Below, one piece after another: positions 33,851 to 46,913 of a DNA stretch of 64,000 nt. The notes below the pieces were generated by a model, which was given only the letters and a program-made list of their open reading frames with translations, was not told where the DNA came from and searched no databases. Source of the DNA: Psilocybe azurescens (lineage: Eukaryota > Basidiomycota > Agaricomycetes > Agaricales > Agrocybaceae); contig JAJIRX010000233.1 in assembly GCA_023853785.1 (NCBI GenBank), positions 1 through 64,000 on the forward strand. The letters are read 5' to 3'. The translations under genes and the position numbers were made by a program. Numbering within the stretch: the first letter of the stretch is position 1; each line of letters begins with the position of its first letter.

Positions 33851-35500
33851 CCAATCAAATATTTATATTGATCAGTTCGATCTGGGAGGGTAAGCTCGTA
33901 AGGCTTATTACAATAACTAGTTTAGCAGAGTACAGACTTAGACGATCGCGCTGGGGTGATCACTAGTAGCTAGAGAACGTTTTTACAGGCTAGTACACAC
34001 AAGGCACTTGAATAGTAAGGGTGGTCTCTCTTATATGAGGGCGATCACCAATATCAGGGGATCGCTTTTGGGGCGAGTGTACACGGGACACTTAACAGTT
34101 TCTCTTTATAAAACCCAAACTCAAACTTTGTCAAACACTATAAGCGATCACCCGTATTAACACGTAGTAGATCCTTGGTTCCTATAAGCAACTGGGCACA
34201 CTAGTCCACAGTCCTTAGTTTACTATAGGCAACGTCCTGAAACAGTCGGATTTCTCTGACAGTCGTCCCTAGTTACTATGAGCGATCACTAGCCTTTATA
34301 GGGTTCCCACCCGTACTTAATAATCCCCAGGGCAGTCTTACTATAGGCAACGTCCTGAACAGTCGGAGTTCTCTGACAGTCGTCCCTAGTTACTATGAGC
34401 AATCGCTAGTCGTATAGGGTTCCAATCCGTACTTAACAATCCCCAGGGCAGTCCACGGATGACTTATAAAAGCCTGCTTATCAAGTCTAATAGACCTGAC
34501 GTTGAATATCACAATGGCGATCGCTCACGAAACCAGGTAACGCCTAATTGCTTAAGGTGAACTGCAGTGTTCGATCTCTTATCACACAAATCACTAGTCC
34601 TCAAGTGTTAACACTAGAATTCTTATTCAGAGTAAATTCTGATATCAAATCTGGGGTGTAAATTACTTGGTTCCTATTCTAAGATACAGGACTGTTTTTA
34701 TAGACTAAATAGATACTTTGGCTTGTGATAATTGAAAGAGACTAAGAGAAAAGGAAGGAAATGGACCGCGTGCTGCCTAGCCTTTGCTGCACCAATTATA
34801 ATAGTGGAAAGTACTAGTTTGCCTGGGCTACGGCGCTTATTTGAAGATAACATGGTTGTCCATGTGGCAGTGCCTTCTTGGGTAGCGATCACCCGACTTA
34901 TTTTATCAGATGGCTCGCGGCTAAGGCATGTCGGGACTAGATTACTTAGGGGTATATTTCTAGGAAACCCTCCCAAGGTTCCCCAGCACAGTTGCTATTG
35001 GTTTAGGACCCCCTGGAACAGCAGGTGCCCTTATCATGAGGCAAGTTACCTCTAGTATCGTGTGGCGATCGCCGGCTGGGCGATCGCTCACTCACGTTGG
35101 CTGCATTGCAAATTACAAGTTGTTATAGTCGGATCTATTAGACCGCCATATGCTGAGTTGTACACAAGATTTCAATTGCCAATACATTCGGTCCGTGGGG
35201 CGATCACCCGTGTGGCGCAGTGATGCCTGATCCCCGAGCGGTTGATCGCCTAATTTAGTGAACAGCCTTTGTGAGGCCTGGACACAGTGATCGCTTTGCT
35301 AATTAATAAGGTTTTCATCACTTGGCGATCGCTCGGTAAGACACTGGTGGGTGTTACCCCTTGTAAGAGCCAAGGTCATTTCTTAAGGGTTTCTTCTTTG
35401 CATGGGACTAATAGTATGATCAATGGAGCGGGCGATCGCCCGGACGCTTCGGTTAGGGTTGCTTTGATAGCTGTGTAGGAAACTAAAGGTAGTCTTTGAT
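33850..35500. repeat. GCGATCGC-rich non-coding module
   Basis: Five exact GCGATCGC octamers (34517, 35065, 35080, 35325, 35432), and about a dozen variants such as GCGATCAC, TGATCGCC and ACGATCGCG, lie within 1.6 kb. A 119-bp tandem duplication (34215-34333 and 34334-34450) contains some of them. No conserved coding frame. It may be the subterminal field of a transposon, but ends were not found. Confidence 0.7.
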
Positions 35501-35809
35501 TCGTAGCACTGATTAATAGGCCACACTACACCTTAGTTAGTTTGTAAGGTCTATTACTCTTGTTGGCCCACTAGGAAGTAAAGCCTCAAAGCCTAATAGT
35601 CTGGCGTATCTCCTACCCTTCACTAGTATAATGTACTAGTTTATTACAGATAACAATCGCAAAAATAAGGGCCTCTGTGTCTCACTATGAATTGTAAGCT
35701 CAGAATGGTTTACACCCTTTCAACGGATTATACACCCAGACATTCAGATGTAGTTAAATTGATATAGTAAATACAATCAGTTTCGCATTTATAATCCTTC
35801 TACATACTA

Positions 35810-38700
35810 CTAGACATCTCCCTCAATGTCTGATGATAGGCAAACTATATCAACAGGATCATCCATGACACTACCATCGCTTCCTGCCATATACATGTCA
35901 CCAAGGCTGCCTACAACTGCCTTTGAGGCATCCCAAATATCCTGCTAGACACGGTCTGAAAGCCTTTGGATAAGCTTGTAGTGAGACACTGCTCGAATTG
36001 CCCATGGAGCCCTAACAAAACACCTTTTGTTTCTTTATCAGGTCCTGATCCCGTGTGCCAAAGCTTTAAAGCACACTCATGCTAATACACAAATTAAACT
36101 GTAAGTAACTGACAAGATATAATAGAGGGAACCTTACCACAGCAGCACAAAGTGCTAAAGCACCTGCAGGATGCCCGTAACAGTCATCAGTTTTGGTTAT
36201 GATTTGAAAGTGCACAATGTAGACTTCAATGATTGCATCGGATTGATAGGCACCCAACTCTATGTGGGAAATAAATACAACAGAGATTAGCTTAATGTTT
36301 TCACATATATGAAGACAGACACATACCTTTGTTTTGGATTGCGATAGATGTAAGACAAATCAGAGAGCTGACTTTCAACATATGCTTTTGTCCAGTCTTT
36401 GAACTCTTGTATAGTTCAGCCAAAAATATTTCCCCAAATGCTTGAGAGCTTGTTTTCCAATAGAACTCTGCCATGTTTGGATTTCTGTATTGGCCTGCAA
36501 AGAATGTGAGCCATGCATGATACAATCTGAAAAATACACACCACAGATATCACTGCATCATCTATGGGTATTTCTGGAAACTCTTGCTTCCAGCTATCTT
36601 CAATGATTGCATGTAAATCTGGGTGGGAGTTTACCCCAAATAGCTCCTCCATGGTACTGGCCCAGTCAATAATTACAGGTATAACTGAATCCTGCCATCG
36701 TTGAAGATCCTGGGTGTGATTTTGAAATGGCAGATGTCTGTTCTTGTATCAGGGTTTAGCCTTGTGTTGAGCAGCAGCACTTTGCTTGACAGCTAAGATA
36801 TTGACCTTGGCCAGTTTGATGCCCATCTGTATTGGGAATGTCAAATTGTCGGAATGTTAAGGTAACAATAAGTGGACTTGCCAATTTTGTACCTCTGTGG
36901 TGCTCCTTTCTCCTGACTCCTGCTGTACCTGTGTGTTGAACTACATCCTCATTCTCCTCTCTGTTATGACCTAATGACCTATGCTCAGTATTTCTTGCAT
37001 CGGCCAGGCCTTCTGAATTGGATTGATTTAATACTGTCTTGAGGCCACTGGACTTGACTGGTGGATGTTCAGAAGAAGAAATATTGGCTTGCTTCAACCA
37101 GTCTGGAAGAAGGCCTTCTGGGACTGTGGACCTTGCAGATGACCTGGGCCATGTGGCATCAGTCTTCGATGTGTGCAAACAAGTGACAAGCAGTTGACTC
37201 ACTTTTGATTTCTACCACCATTCTGATTTCCTCTTTCTCTGCTGTTTGCAGACCCTTCTTCAAGAAAAACAATGTCAGGCTGTGTATATTGAGTAGCCTT
37301 TGTCTGACGAAGGGCTTAGAACTCACTCTGCAGAGTGCTGGAGGACTGGAAGTACACAGAATGATGAGTGCTAATAAAATTGACATTGTCAGAGAGCTGG
37401 CCTTTTTCTTTGTCTTTTCCAGTGGTTTTGTGGTATGGTCTATACAGAGGTCTTCCTCAGCATCCTCCACCTCAAAATCTGGTGTCAGGTCCTCATTTTC
37501 ATCATATTCTGAGTCTGTTCCAGGCTCAGCCTACAATGCTCTATGGTAAGCAGATTGAAGAGTTATGCATAGTGTGGAGGAGATTGGCGATGTGCTTGTA
37601 GAACTGAGCTAAGTCAGAATTACCCCTGCCAATGGACGTCAGCTGCATAATGCAGTCCGATCACAAACAGTAGAACAGGATCATGGCGAGTTTCATTACT
37701 GATTTTATTTCAATTTCCATTATCTTTTTCATTTCTCACAGTTTGGCTTCTTTATTTTCTTTTACTACATACCTGTCAGTCGAGTGGACAAGGACGGACG
37801 CTGCTGTGTTGATTCCCTGCAAGAGGGGCAATGCCACAACGTAGTTGAGGGGCTATGACGGGGAATGCCCTTGAGCAAGGCAGAGCTGTATGTGCGCATC
37901 TGCACTCCTGAAAGCCATCGGCATGCTCACGCTTCATCCTTCAACCACTTGATCTGAGCTTTTTCTTTTAAACATTTGAAACAGATATTAGTTTACAAAT
38001 TTGCACTCGGAAGGGCATCCAGCAGCATAAGAGAACACGTGCACTTGGACTCGTATATACAGACAAAATGTAGAGCGGAATCCCTAGTGAATTGACCCCA
38101 CTTTACTCTGATAAAAACTGCACCTGTGCCCTTTGAGCCACACCGTGATCAAGCCTTCTGCACTATCAAATATCCTGATCTTAATCCGCCTTCGACAACT
38201 GTAGTCCTCTCCCCAGGAAAGATTTATCTCTTCCACAATAGAAAAAAATACCATTCTAATCTGTCTTCTTTCTTCAGCTGCATTGTGTCTTTGCTCATAG
38301 AATTCTTGCAGCTGTTTTAGGTCTTCATCACTGTTTTCATTTCCATCATTGCCGGCCTGGTCAAAATCAGAAGTACCCAGCTGCCTACCATCCCAGTCAG
38401 TGTCAATAGTGAAAAAGGTGGGAGCTCTATAGATGTATCAGTGTCAAGTTCCTCCTCCTCAACTTCACCTTTTCTAGCCAGTGCAAGTTCTTTGTCACAA
38501 ATTTCGCTTTGATAAGCAGCTGCTGTTTGAAAATCTGGATGCTCAACTGCACAGGAGGGAAGCTGGGAATTTTGAACAGCATCTTCAACAAGAGCCATGC
38601 GGCTTGCACTTAGCTGACAGGCTTCTACAGTTCGCGTGAATTTTTTTGCATTTTCTTCGTCTTTCAACTGCATTTTCTCTGCTACTGCTTGTTTTTTTCC
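35810..38700 (-). pseudogene. DUF6532-like gene divergent from the Plavaka transposase
   Basis: Minus-strand exons, in order: a charged N-terminal part (38673-38317; QLKDEENAKKFTRTVEA), a Ser/Glu-rich middle (about 37200-36800), then a conserved core. The core has DSVIPVIIDWASTMEELF, HPDLHAIIEDSWKQEFPEIP, NMAEFYWKTSSQAFGEIF, LGAYQSDAIIEVYIVHF and GHPAGALALCAAV, and closes with WAIRAVSHYKLIQRLSDRV. The stop is at 35810-35812. The core resembles DUF6532, a family of unknown function often near mushroom transposons; this match is from memory. An in-frame TAG follows LSDRV, and frames change several times. Confidence 0.45.
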
Positions 38701-38940
38701 GAGGCTGACACCACCACTTGTGCTCTAGATCACTTGATGGGAGGGCCTCTGGGAGGTTCCTGGCTAGACCTAGTTTTGCGTTTGCCTGAGTTGGACATTT
38801 GGCTGAGTGGAATATGGATAATGGAGGATGCATTGAACAAAATTTTGAATAGTAAGTCACATTGTCATGCCTTTGTCATCACTACACTGATCAACTCTAC
38901 TTTGCTCAGATTATTTTGCTTACAATCCACCACATACTCA

Positions 38941-41900
38941 ATGCCTTGCAGTGCACAATATTCAAATATTCTGTGTAACCTTCCCTGTCCATACAAAGGT
39001 TGCTCACACACATTCCGATCGGAGTCTGGCTGCACAAATCATGTTGGTGCTGTTCATTTGCCTAAAGAACAACACCAGCATTGTCAGCCCCCAGTTTTTC
39101 ACCTTCACCCTTGCCACCACCTCAAATTTTGTCACCACCTGTATCTCCTCAACCACAATCTCCTCAACCATCTACCTCTGAAACACAGCAGACACAACAT
39201 TGTAACCAAGTGTATCACCTATTTATAAATAGTCAGTCACTTTTTTATATTATTGTGGAGTGCCAGTGAGTTTACATTAAGAGCATATATAGGTTGTCCT
39301 TGTGATTCTACAGTGAATTTCTGCCTGTTGGGGCTCCTGCTCCTGAGTGGCCAACACTTTCAAATGATGATTGGTCTCCCTTCAGTGACAAGCTGCAATT
39401 TCAGGTGGCTGACTTTCTTTATCAACATGAGGAAATGTCACAAAGGAATATTGATTACCTGTTGGAGCTGTGGGCTTTATCTCTAATGAAGTATGGCTTG
39501 ATGGGACCATTTGAAAATTATCAGCACATATATAATACTATTGATAAAATTGAAAAAGGTATGTAAGTTTTATTTGTAACACTTCCAAATCTGCAACTTA
39601 ACAAAGCTTAGGAGATGCACCATGGCAGTGCATGCACACTGTGGTCAAAGAACATCTGTCTAGTAATGCTCCTCATTACTTGAAGCAATCATATGAGATC
39701 TGGTATTGTGATCCATGTGTAGTTATACAAAATATGTTGTCGAATCCAGACTTTTCCAAAGAATTTGACCCAGCACCCTATGTTGAGCTTTGTCATGGAA
39801 AGCGGCACTGGTCTGACTTCATGTCAGGAAATTTTACCTGGCGTCAATGTGTAAGTGTACTCTAAAACTCTTCGTGATCTCTAACTAACATTTTCTTCAA
39901 AATATAGGACCAGATTCATACCAAGAACCCCCAGGCTAACGATGGAGCTATGTTTGTGGCAGTTATCTGTGGGACAGACAAACAACTGTTAGTGTTGGGA
40001 CAGGAGATATTGAGTATCATACAATGTATCTCTCCATTGGAAATGTCCACAATTCTGTCCAACATGCACATTGAAATGCTGTTGTACCAATTGGCTTTCT
40101 TGCTATTCCCAAAAGTAAGCCATTACATTCTGTTTATGTATCTAGATTTTTGTCTAAAGACCTGGGCTTAGGTGAGCGCAAACATGATAAAGATGTTGGC
40201 TTTTGCAAATTCAAACAAAAACTGTACCACACAACGATATCAGCTATTTTCATGTTGCTCAAACCAGCTATGTCAACACCAGTTGCTCTTTTGTGTCTGG
40301 ATGGATACTACCAGCATGTAATCCTTGGATTAGGACCCTTTATTCCAGATTACCCTGAGCAGGTATTGCTTGCTGGCACAGTGAATGGATGGTGTTCTCA
40401 GTATGTTGGAAAGACATAGCTACTTGGCTATTTTTGGCTCATATATTGATTTTCTACTCAGCTGTACAGCTCAACACAAAAATATTGATGGAGTTGGTGG
40501 GCTTTGATGCCACCAGCTCACAGATGCACTGCCTCAAAATTTTCTTCTATGGTCCTGTCAGATGAATATGGTGTTGATGTTGATGTTGTTCCCTTTACTT
40601 GTGACTTTCCTTGTGCTGATATATGTACATGAGTTACTTCCCTCCAACCTTCTTCATCAGGTTGTAAAAGAAACATTTAAGGATCATCTTGTTGAATGGG
40701 TAGGAGATTACATTGCACTGACACATGAACCTGCTGAGGCAGCAATGGATAAAATTGATTGACAGTAAGTTTTACTATATTACCAAGCAGTGAGAAGGCC
40801 TAACATATGTTATTTGCAGACTTGCAGCAACACCACCATTCTCATGCCTTCATTGGTTCAAGCAAGGTCATTGCTTTACTCAGTGGACTGGTGATGATTC
40901 CAAGGCATTGATGAAGGTATATTTGTTTTAATTCATTCTTTTTCAGTGCATATAAATATTTTTGTTATCCAGATATACCTCCCTGCTATTCATGGTTTGC
41001 TACCACCTTATGCTGTCAAGTGTATCGGGGTATTTTTGGACTTCTGTTACCTTGCTCAAAGGTCTGATTTTGACCTAAAAACTCTTGATGCACTTGATGA
41101 TACCCTTCATAGATTTCATACATACCATGAGGTCTTCTGATCCTCCAGTGTTTGTGAAAGGTTTTCTTTACCTTGCCAACACTCACTTGTTCATTATCAC
41201 ACCAATATTGAAGATTTTGGTACACCAAATGGCTTATGCTCATCTATTACTGAACCATGACATATAACAGCTGTGAAAAACCCTGGCATCAGTCCAATCA
41301 CTATGAGGCCCTTGGCCAAATGCTGATGACAAATCAGCAACTTGATAAGCTCAATGCCGCTTGGACTGATTTTATTGAATATGGCATGCTCCACCGCAGA
41401 GGCCACCTCCTTTCAATTCTGAACCAAATGATGATGATGATGATGATGGTCCTACTGATGAGAATGTTATAGCAGATGTTTGTTTAGCACGCACACATGG
41501 TAAGCAATTTATAACATTATACCTTGATGTCAGTGCTTATTAATCTTCAGCTCGATGTTATTCATCTGACTTATATCACCTGGTGGAATATATCAAGGAG
41601 CCAACATTACCCAATCTTATCTGTGCCTTTCTTCTAGACCAGATGCAAGGCAGTAGCAGCTCAGTGGCATCCATCACATTTGACTCTGATGATGAGACTG
41701 ACATGCTCCATGGAATATCTCATATCCATGTTTTTCACTCTGCAGTTGCCACATTTTATGCACTGAGTGATCTATCTGGTCTTCATGGGATGCACACAGA
41801 GTGTATACGTTCCACTCCTTTGTAGCAGAATAAGGGACCTCACCATGATTGTGCTTTTGTGGTAGAAGACCAAAGTCAGAGAGGTTTTTGTGGGATGAGT

Positions 41901-42204
41901 GTTGTGCGGGTCAAGCTTTTCATTTCTTTCTTTTATAAGGGAGAAGAGTATATGTGTGCTTTGGTCCAATGGTTCAAAAGGTAGGACGGAAGCCAGAGGA
42001 CCAAATTGGGATGGGGTTGTTGAGCCAGAGAAGTTGACAATGGTGGTACACTTTGATACAATGCTTCATGGTGCTCCTTTGATTCCTGTCTATGGTCAAG
42101 GACATTTACCTGTAAAATTTAGTTATACATGGTCCCTTGATGCATTTAAAGCTTTCTTTGTAAATAAATATGCAGACTATCATGCAAATGAAATTGCCTT
42201 TTAG
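38941..42204 (+). pseudogene. Plavaka-type (KDZ-related) transposase, frames broken
   Basis: The N-terminal C2H2-like zinc finger is CPYKGCSHTFRSESGCTNH, followed by a Pro/Ser linker. Then come YLKQSYEIWYCDP, HGKRHWSDFMSGNFTWRQC, GAMFVAVICGTDKQLL, YGVDVDVVPFTCDFPCADI, NLLHQVVKETFKDHLVEWV, QWTGDDSKALMK, GVFLDFCYLAQRSDFDL, FGTPNGLCSSITE and HQSNHYEALGQML. The C-terminus is VHFDTMLHGAPLIPVYGQG then AFKAFFVNKYADYHANEI, closing at TAG 42202-42204. This order matches Plavaka transposases of Agaricomycetes, which move DNA by cut-and-paste. Introns are visible at about 39559-39611 and 39851-39907. Frames break in the linker, at about 40380-40560 and at 41100-41290, so this copy looks inactive. The start at 38941 is chosen because it is in frame with the zinc finger. 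Confidence 0.85.
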
Positions 42205-42263
42205 TTCATTCAAACAAAATTAAGGGTTAAAAATCATGAATATGAGATTGAGATACAATACAA

Positions 42264-43117
42264 TTAGAAGTACTTAGTCAAGTATAAAATATCTCGAGCA
42301 CTATTTATCTTGTTCTTGAGCATCTCTATTCTTTCATATGCTCCATTGCCTGTTGTGATGGTCCTCAAATATTTGATTTCCTGCTCAGCTACAAAAAGCT
42401 TGTGCTCCAACCAGTTAATCTCAGCTCTGGCCTGCCTTTCTTGAATGCACGATTGGTCCAGCATACATGATATTAGTGAGGGCTGTGGATCTGGAGAAAA
42501 AGGATCATTTGATTGTTCTCAGTCTCGGTGTTGTACATGATTTTGGTGAGCACTGGTTGAATCTGGGGTTTTCTAAAATAGAATGTGTCATTATTACTTC
42601 AAAAATCAATGGTCTTTGAACTCACCGCAACAGGCCCTCTTGCCATAATTCAACACCTCTTTGTCCCAGGAGTTGCCAATTGAAGGTCTAGAACCCATTC
42701 AGATAGAGGTTGATTGGTGTCTTCCTCATCCTAAGATATAACAAGTGCACTTTAAGTACAGCTGGAATGTTTTAATCAAACTTACCTCTCCATGTATCAA
42801 GCTTGGAATCCAGAATTTGAGGTCTTTTCAAGAGAATACTCTGCATTTAGAGGCTGAAGAGCTTTCTCTGTCAATGCAGTAGTATCCTGGGAAATAACCC
42901 CAGAAATTTGGGAGTTGGAACTAACCAGAAATGATTCAGGCTGACTCCGAGAGCCATTCAGATTTTGGACTGACTCCAGCAAGTCCTGAGAGTCAGAGTC
43001 TAAAACTAGCGACACAATGTCTGCAACTTCGATTTGGGAAAGCTGGGTGTTGGGATTGGGATGTTCACTGAGAGTGGGAGCAGGAGAGCAGAGTCCCAAA
43101 AATTTTAAGCTGGCCAT
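42264..43117 (-). CDS. Small coiled-coil protein, convergent with the Plavaka transposase
   Basis: Starts at ATG 43115-43117 (MASLKFLGLCSPAPTLSEHP), with a Ser/Gln-rich first exon. GT-AG introns lie at about 42731-42785 and 42573-42625. The last exon encodes a helical, coiled-coil-like segment (ERQARAEINWLEHKLFVAEQ) ending at 42264. Two in-frame TGA codons, at the end of the first exon and before MARGPVA, break the chain. Its end is 60 bp from the transposase stop. I infer it belongs to the same element. Function unknown. Confidence 0.45.
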
Positions 43118-45284
43118 TTAGTAGAGATGGTATAGAGAAATAAGACACAGTCAAACATGCTCACAATTTTTGCTCACAATTTTTGCTCCCCAAGTCTCAT
43201 TCAAACTCCTACACATTATGTGACCACTGACCAGTCCAGCGTCTACATGCACATACTTAATGATGTAAACTTTCCAGCCAGTCACACTTGCAAGCTCTAG
43301 TCACATAGCATCACAGGAGCACATGATCAAGCAAGGAGCGAGCTCATGAGCAGACTGGGCTGTCTTGGGCTCATTTTGGGTGATGGCCATTTCCCCCCAA
43401 TCTTGATGTGTTGACTTTGTCAAAAAAGGTGGCCACACCTCAAAAAAGTGCTCAAATTGAGTATACATAATACCATTTTTTTGCATTTTGGATTGAATGA
43501 AATAGTTTCTAAAGGGTAATTTTTTTTCAAAAACTTGGTAAATATTGACTGTACTGCAGTGTAGCTACTTTGGGGTATTACTAAATGATGACTTGAAGTC
43601 ATCATATGGTGTTAGTGCAAACTCCATTGAGGCTTTTTCTCATGTTCGTCGTGTACAAGGTGCTGTGAGATGGTGCTGACAACGCTGGAGCAACTGTATG
43701 AGCAAGTTTGGATGGGGACTCTGAGTGAGGATAGTGAGGGAGAAGATGCTTTTGATGTTGAATAAGGATGTCGTTCAGCGATGGGCGTGGTTTTGATGTT
43801 TGACATGGAGCTCCTCACACAGGCCTGTCAACAACAACCAAGTCCATCATAAATTTTTGAAAAAAGTTATATACTGAAATTGACTTAAAATTCAATATAA
43901 ATAACTTTATATATATATACTTTTAACACTTTTTCTGACTTCGAGACACTTCACTAAGTAAGCACAACAAAATTTGGAGGGCTCCGCCAAAGTGGCCCGA
44001 GATGGACCAGCCGGCTACGTGAGTTGTCGAGTTTACTCTCACAAACCACATGCACTTTAGTGATAGCACATGTCGCATAGCCGGATGGGGACGAGCCTAT
44101 TAATGATGTTCTGGCAAGCCTCGAGTGATCTAATATATATATATATTCTGGTGCTGTCTAATTGCTGTCTAACAAAAATCTCATTTATGGCAGGTAAGCC
44201 ACCACACCTCTATACTAGCTAGACATACCCAGACCATTTACACATATTGACTTTTGCTGATGTAGATGGTATGCTCCAGCCCGTGTATGATGCATTGCTG
44301 TATGTGATATTTATTTATGGTTTTGAAAGTGAACGGAAGTAGGAAAGTGAAGTTGAAGTCAAAGGAAGTAAAAGGACAAAGTGTGAGAAAATGGAAGGGT
44401 GTAAAAGTTGAGGAGAGACATCAGAATGGGGGTTGAGAACAAAGTGGAAGCGAAGATGGAGGGTTGTGAGATTGAGGTCAGAGAGTGAGGCGGAGAGGTG
44501 GGCATCGAGGTCGGATCAGGATGTAACGGTAACCTACAAAAAAACAATCACTCTCTTCACATATTTCTAAAGGATACAACGCACACACCATTAATCGCCC
44601 AAATCAAAGCCCTCAATAATCCATTCCAGCGTACCAATCCCCAACCGCTGACAAATCGTACTCTTTCATCTCCTGTACGCAACCCTCACTATCGCCATCA
44701 GCTACCTACACGCACATTCTCAATCCGCTCTGAATGCCTCTCCCCGTGCCTCCTTCCTATTGCCGTTGCACCTTGGAACCGGAGCCGACGCTGGAAAATC
44801 CCGCGCAGGATACCAGAGAGGGCACAATATATGGGTAGGATGGTGTATGGCTTGCATGTGGTGGAATAGTTATCGTGATATCCAGATAGTGTGTAGCGCG
44901 TAGCACGTAAGCCAAAGCGTAGTTAAAGTGTAGGTGGAAATGTGGGAAGAATGCATAAGACTCACTGCGCGCTCAAATGTAATCAAACCCGAACGGCGGG
45001 ATTTTTAGGGTGTGGTAGGTGGGTGTGGTGCGAGGGTTAAGTCAAACACGAGGATAGGGGTGCGGGTGCCGCGTCAAGTGCACAAGTATGGGTGGGTGGG
45101 CGTAGGGTGTCCTCGAGGCATCATTGAAGTGGGTTGCAGTCATATTATTTGTATGGTATTTCTTATTCTTTTTGTGTTTTCGGTGAGCATACTAGAATAC
45201 AAATCCATAAATCAAAAAATAAAATCGCGATCGCAGGGGGTCACAAGTCAGTGAGGGAAAAGAATAAACAAAGCACCCCAGAAC
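43118..45284. other. No gene seen
   Basis: Low-complexity AT stretches and repeats of TTTTTGCTC (about 43165-43190). Open frames overlap on both strands and have no domain. Confidence 0.4.
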
Positions 45285-45489
45285 TTGACTCAAGCACCAT
45301 CCGTTGAACGGTTACGGAGGAGTGCAGGGGATATCATCGCTTTTACTCGGCACTCGGACTGTTCCATCTCCTGCATGTGGCTTTGTTCTCCCTCTTCAGT
45401 AGCTCACGCACACATCTGCAGTCCACTCCTCATACCTCTACCCGCGCCTCTCTTCCAGTTAGCAGTATAACCACTGGAACTGACGCTGT

Positions 45490-46070
45490 CAAGCCCCTTG
45501 CCCGCAGGTGTCATGTGGTGCTTCATGAGCAGGAGTGCAATTCTGTACGACGTGGACAAGACTGCAGGACGTTGGCGTGCCGACTTGGAGACAGACAAGG
45601 GTTCAGGAGAAAGTGGTGGAGGGAGGATCAGATGGGGCAGGCGCGTACCTGGGCGGCAGCCCACGCACAGGTCCACAATCTTCACCTTAGGTCCCGTTTA
45701 ATATGGATATTAACATTAGTTTTCGACTCATTGGAATAGAACCAGATATCACCGAAAGCTTTTCACGATGCCAGCATTACGCGATGCTTCATTAGCAGAG
45801 CCGCATATAAGATAGCACGGGGTGGCGTTGACTTCGTGCTTTTGGGACAGACAAGAGTGGAGGAGGATGGGCAAGGATTAAATGGGGCCGACTGATACTC
45901 GAGCTGGTACCTGACCTTAAGCTCGGACAGGAGGAGTCCTCCCCATGCACCTCGTTCCTATCATCCTCTTCTTGACCACCTTTCTCTTGCAACGGCCTGA
46001 TCACCAAACTAATACCAAGAGCCCTGAGAAACTGAATAGCAGAATAAAGTGACGTCCAGCAATTCATAGC
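45490..46070. repeat. Degenerate direct duplication, no clear gene
   Basis: About 45490-45690 and 45770-45920 share a diverged order of words (GCTTCAT-GAGCAG, GACAGACAAG, GGTGGAGG, TGGGG). Minus-strand frames from both give similar Pro/Leu/Ser-rich peptides. An old host gene or transposon remnant is possible; nothing recognised. Confidence 0.3.
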
Positions 46071-46378
46071 TATCCAGAAAGGAGGATGAGGACATGGTGA
46101 GGGTATTAACTGAACGCTACTCGAATATTCAACAGCACTTTTGACGGGACACGTGAGTGATCGTTACGTAATTATTTTTCTATCACAAACTTCAAACCAA
46201 ATCTGTCGTCATCGTTCACATTGTCATGCTCTATCTAGATGTACTATGTCGTCAGCACACTCTATCCAGCATTTTTATCCGGTAAGATTATCTCTCGTCC
46301 AAATATCTCCAAACCATAGGGATTGATATAGATGTGGACATACAGCAACGGCCTCGCGGATAATCACAGGCTCCCAAC

Positions 46379-46746
46379 TGTGACGATCCGGTATTTCCCT
46401 TACTCTTTGATTATCTATCGTTTTATCTTATCTTCGCATTTCGACTACATTCCATTCCGTCGACTGATACACGACTTCGTCCCTTTTTCTTCCCTTATCC
46501 ATTATCCCTGAAACACTCCCTTAGATACCTTATTCTTTCTCCTTAGCCACAAACCCTTTTACTTAGTTCTAGACCTCTTCCTTACAGTATAAATACAGGC
46601 TGTAGTAGATACCAATTTCCCCCAGTGAACAACGAACACTTACACCTGTCTATTCAGTGCTCAAGCTTCATTCTATTCCCCTATTTCCGTGTGTCAGGAC
46701 GATACTATCGATACTCTAGCAGTCACGATAAGTTACTCCTGTCACA
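46379..46746 (+). repeat. 5' LTR of the gag-only element
   Basis: Starts TGTGACGATCCGG and ends CCTGTCACA; TATA-like word GTATAAATACAGG at about 46588. Confidence 0.95.
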
Positions 46747-46913
46747 TATTTTTGACAGTACACTCTATCTAAAAACTCTCCCCCGCCGTCTCGACGTCTG
46801 GTACCCTCTGGTCTGATCAACCAGAGATATCCACCTCAAGATAGCAACCCCTACTCGTTTGAATTTTGTTACCCCCGTACGTAAATCTTTGAAGTTTTTA
46901 TTTACTGAATACT

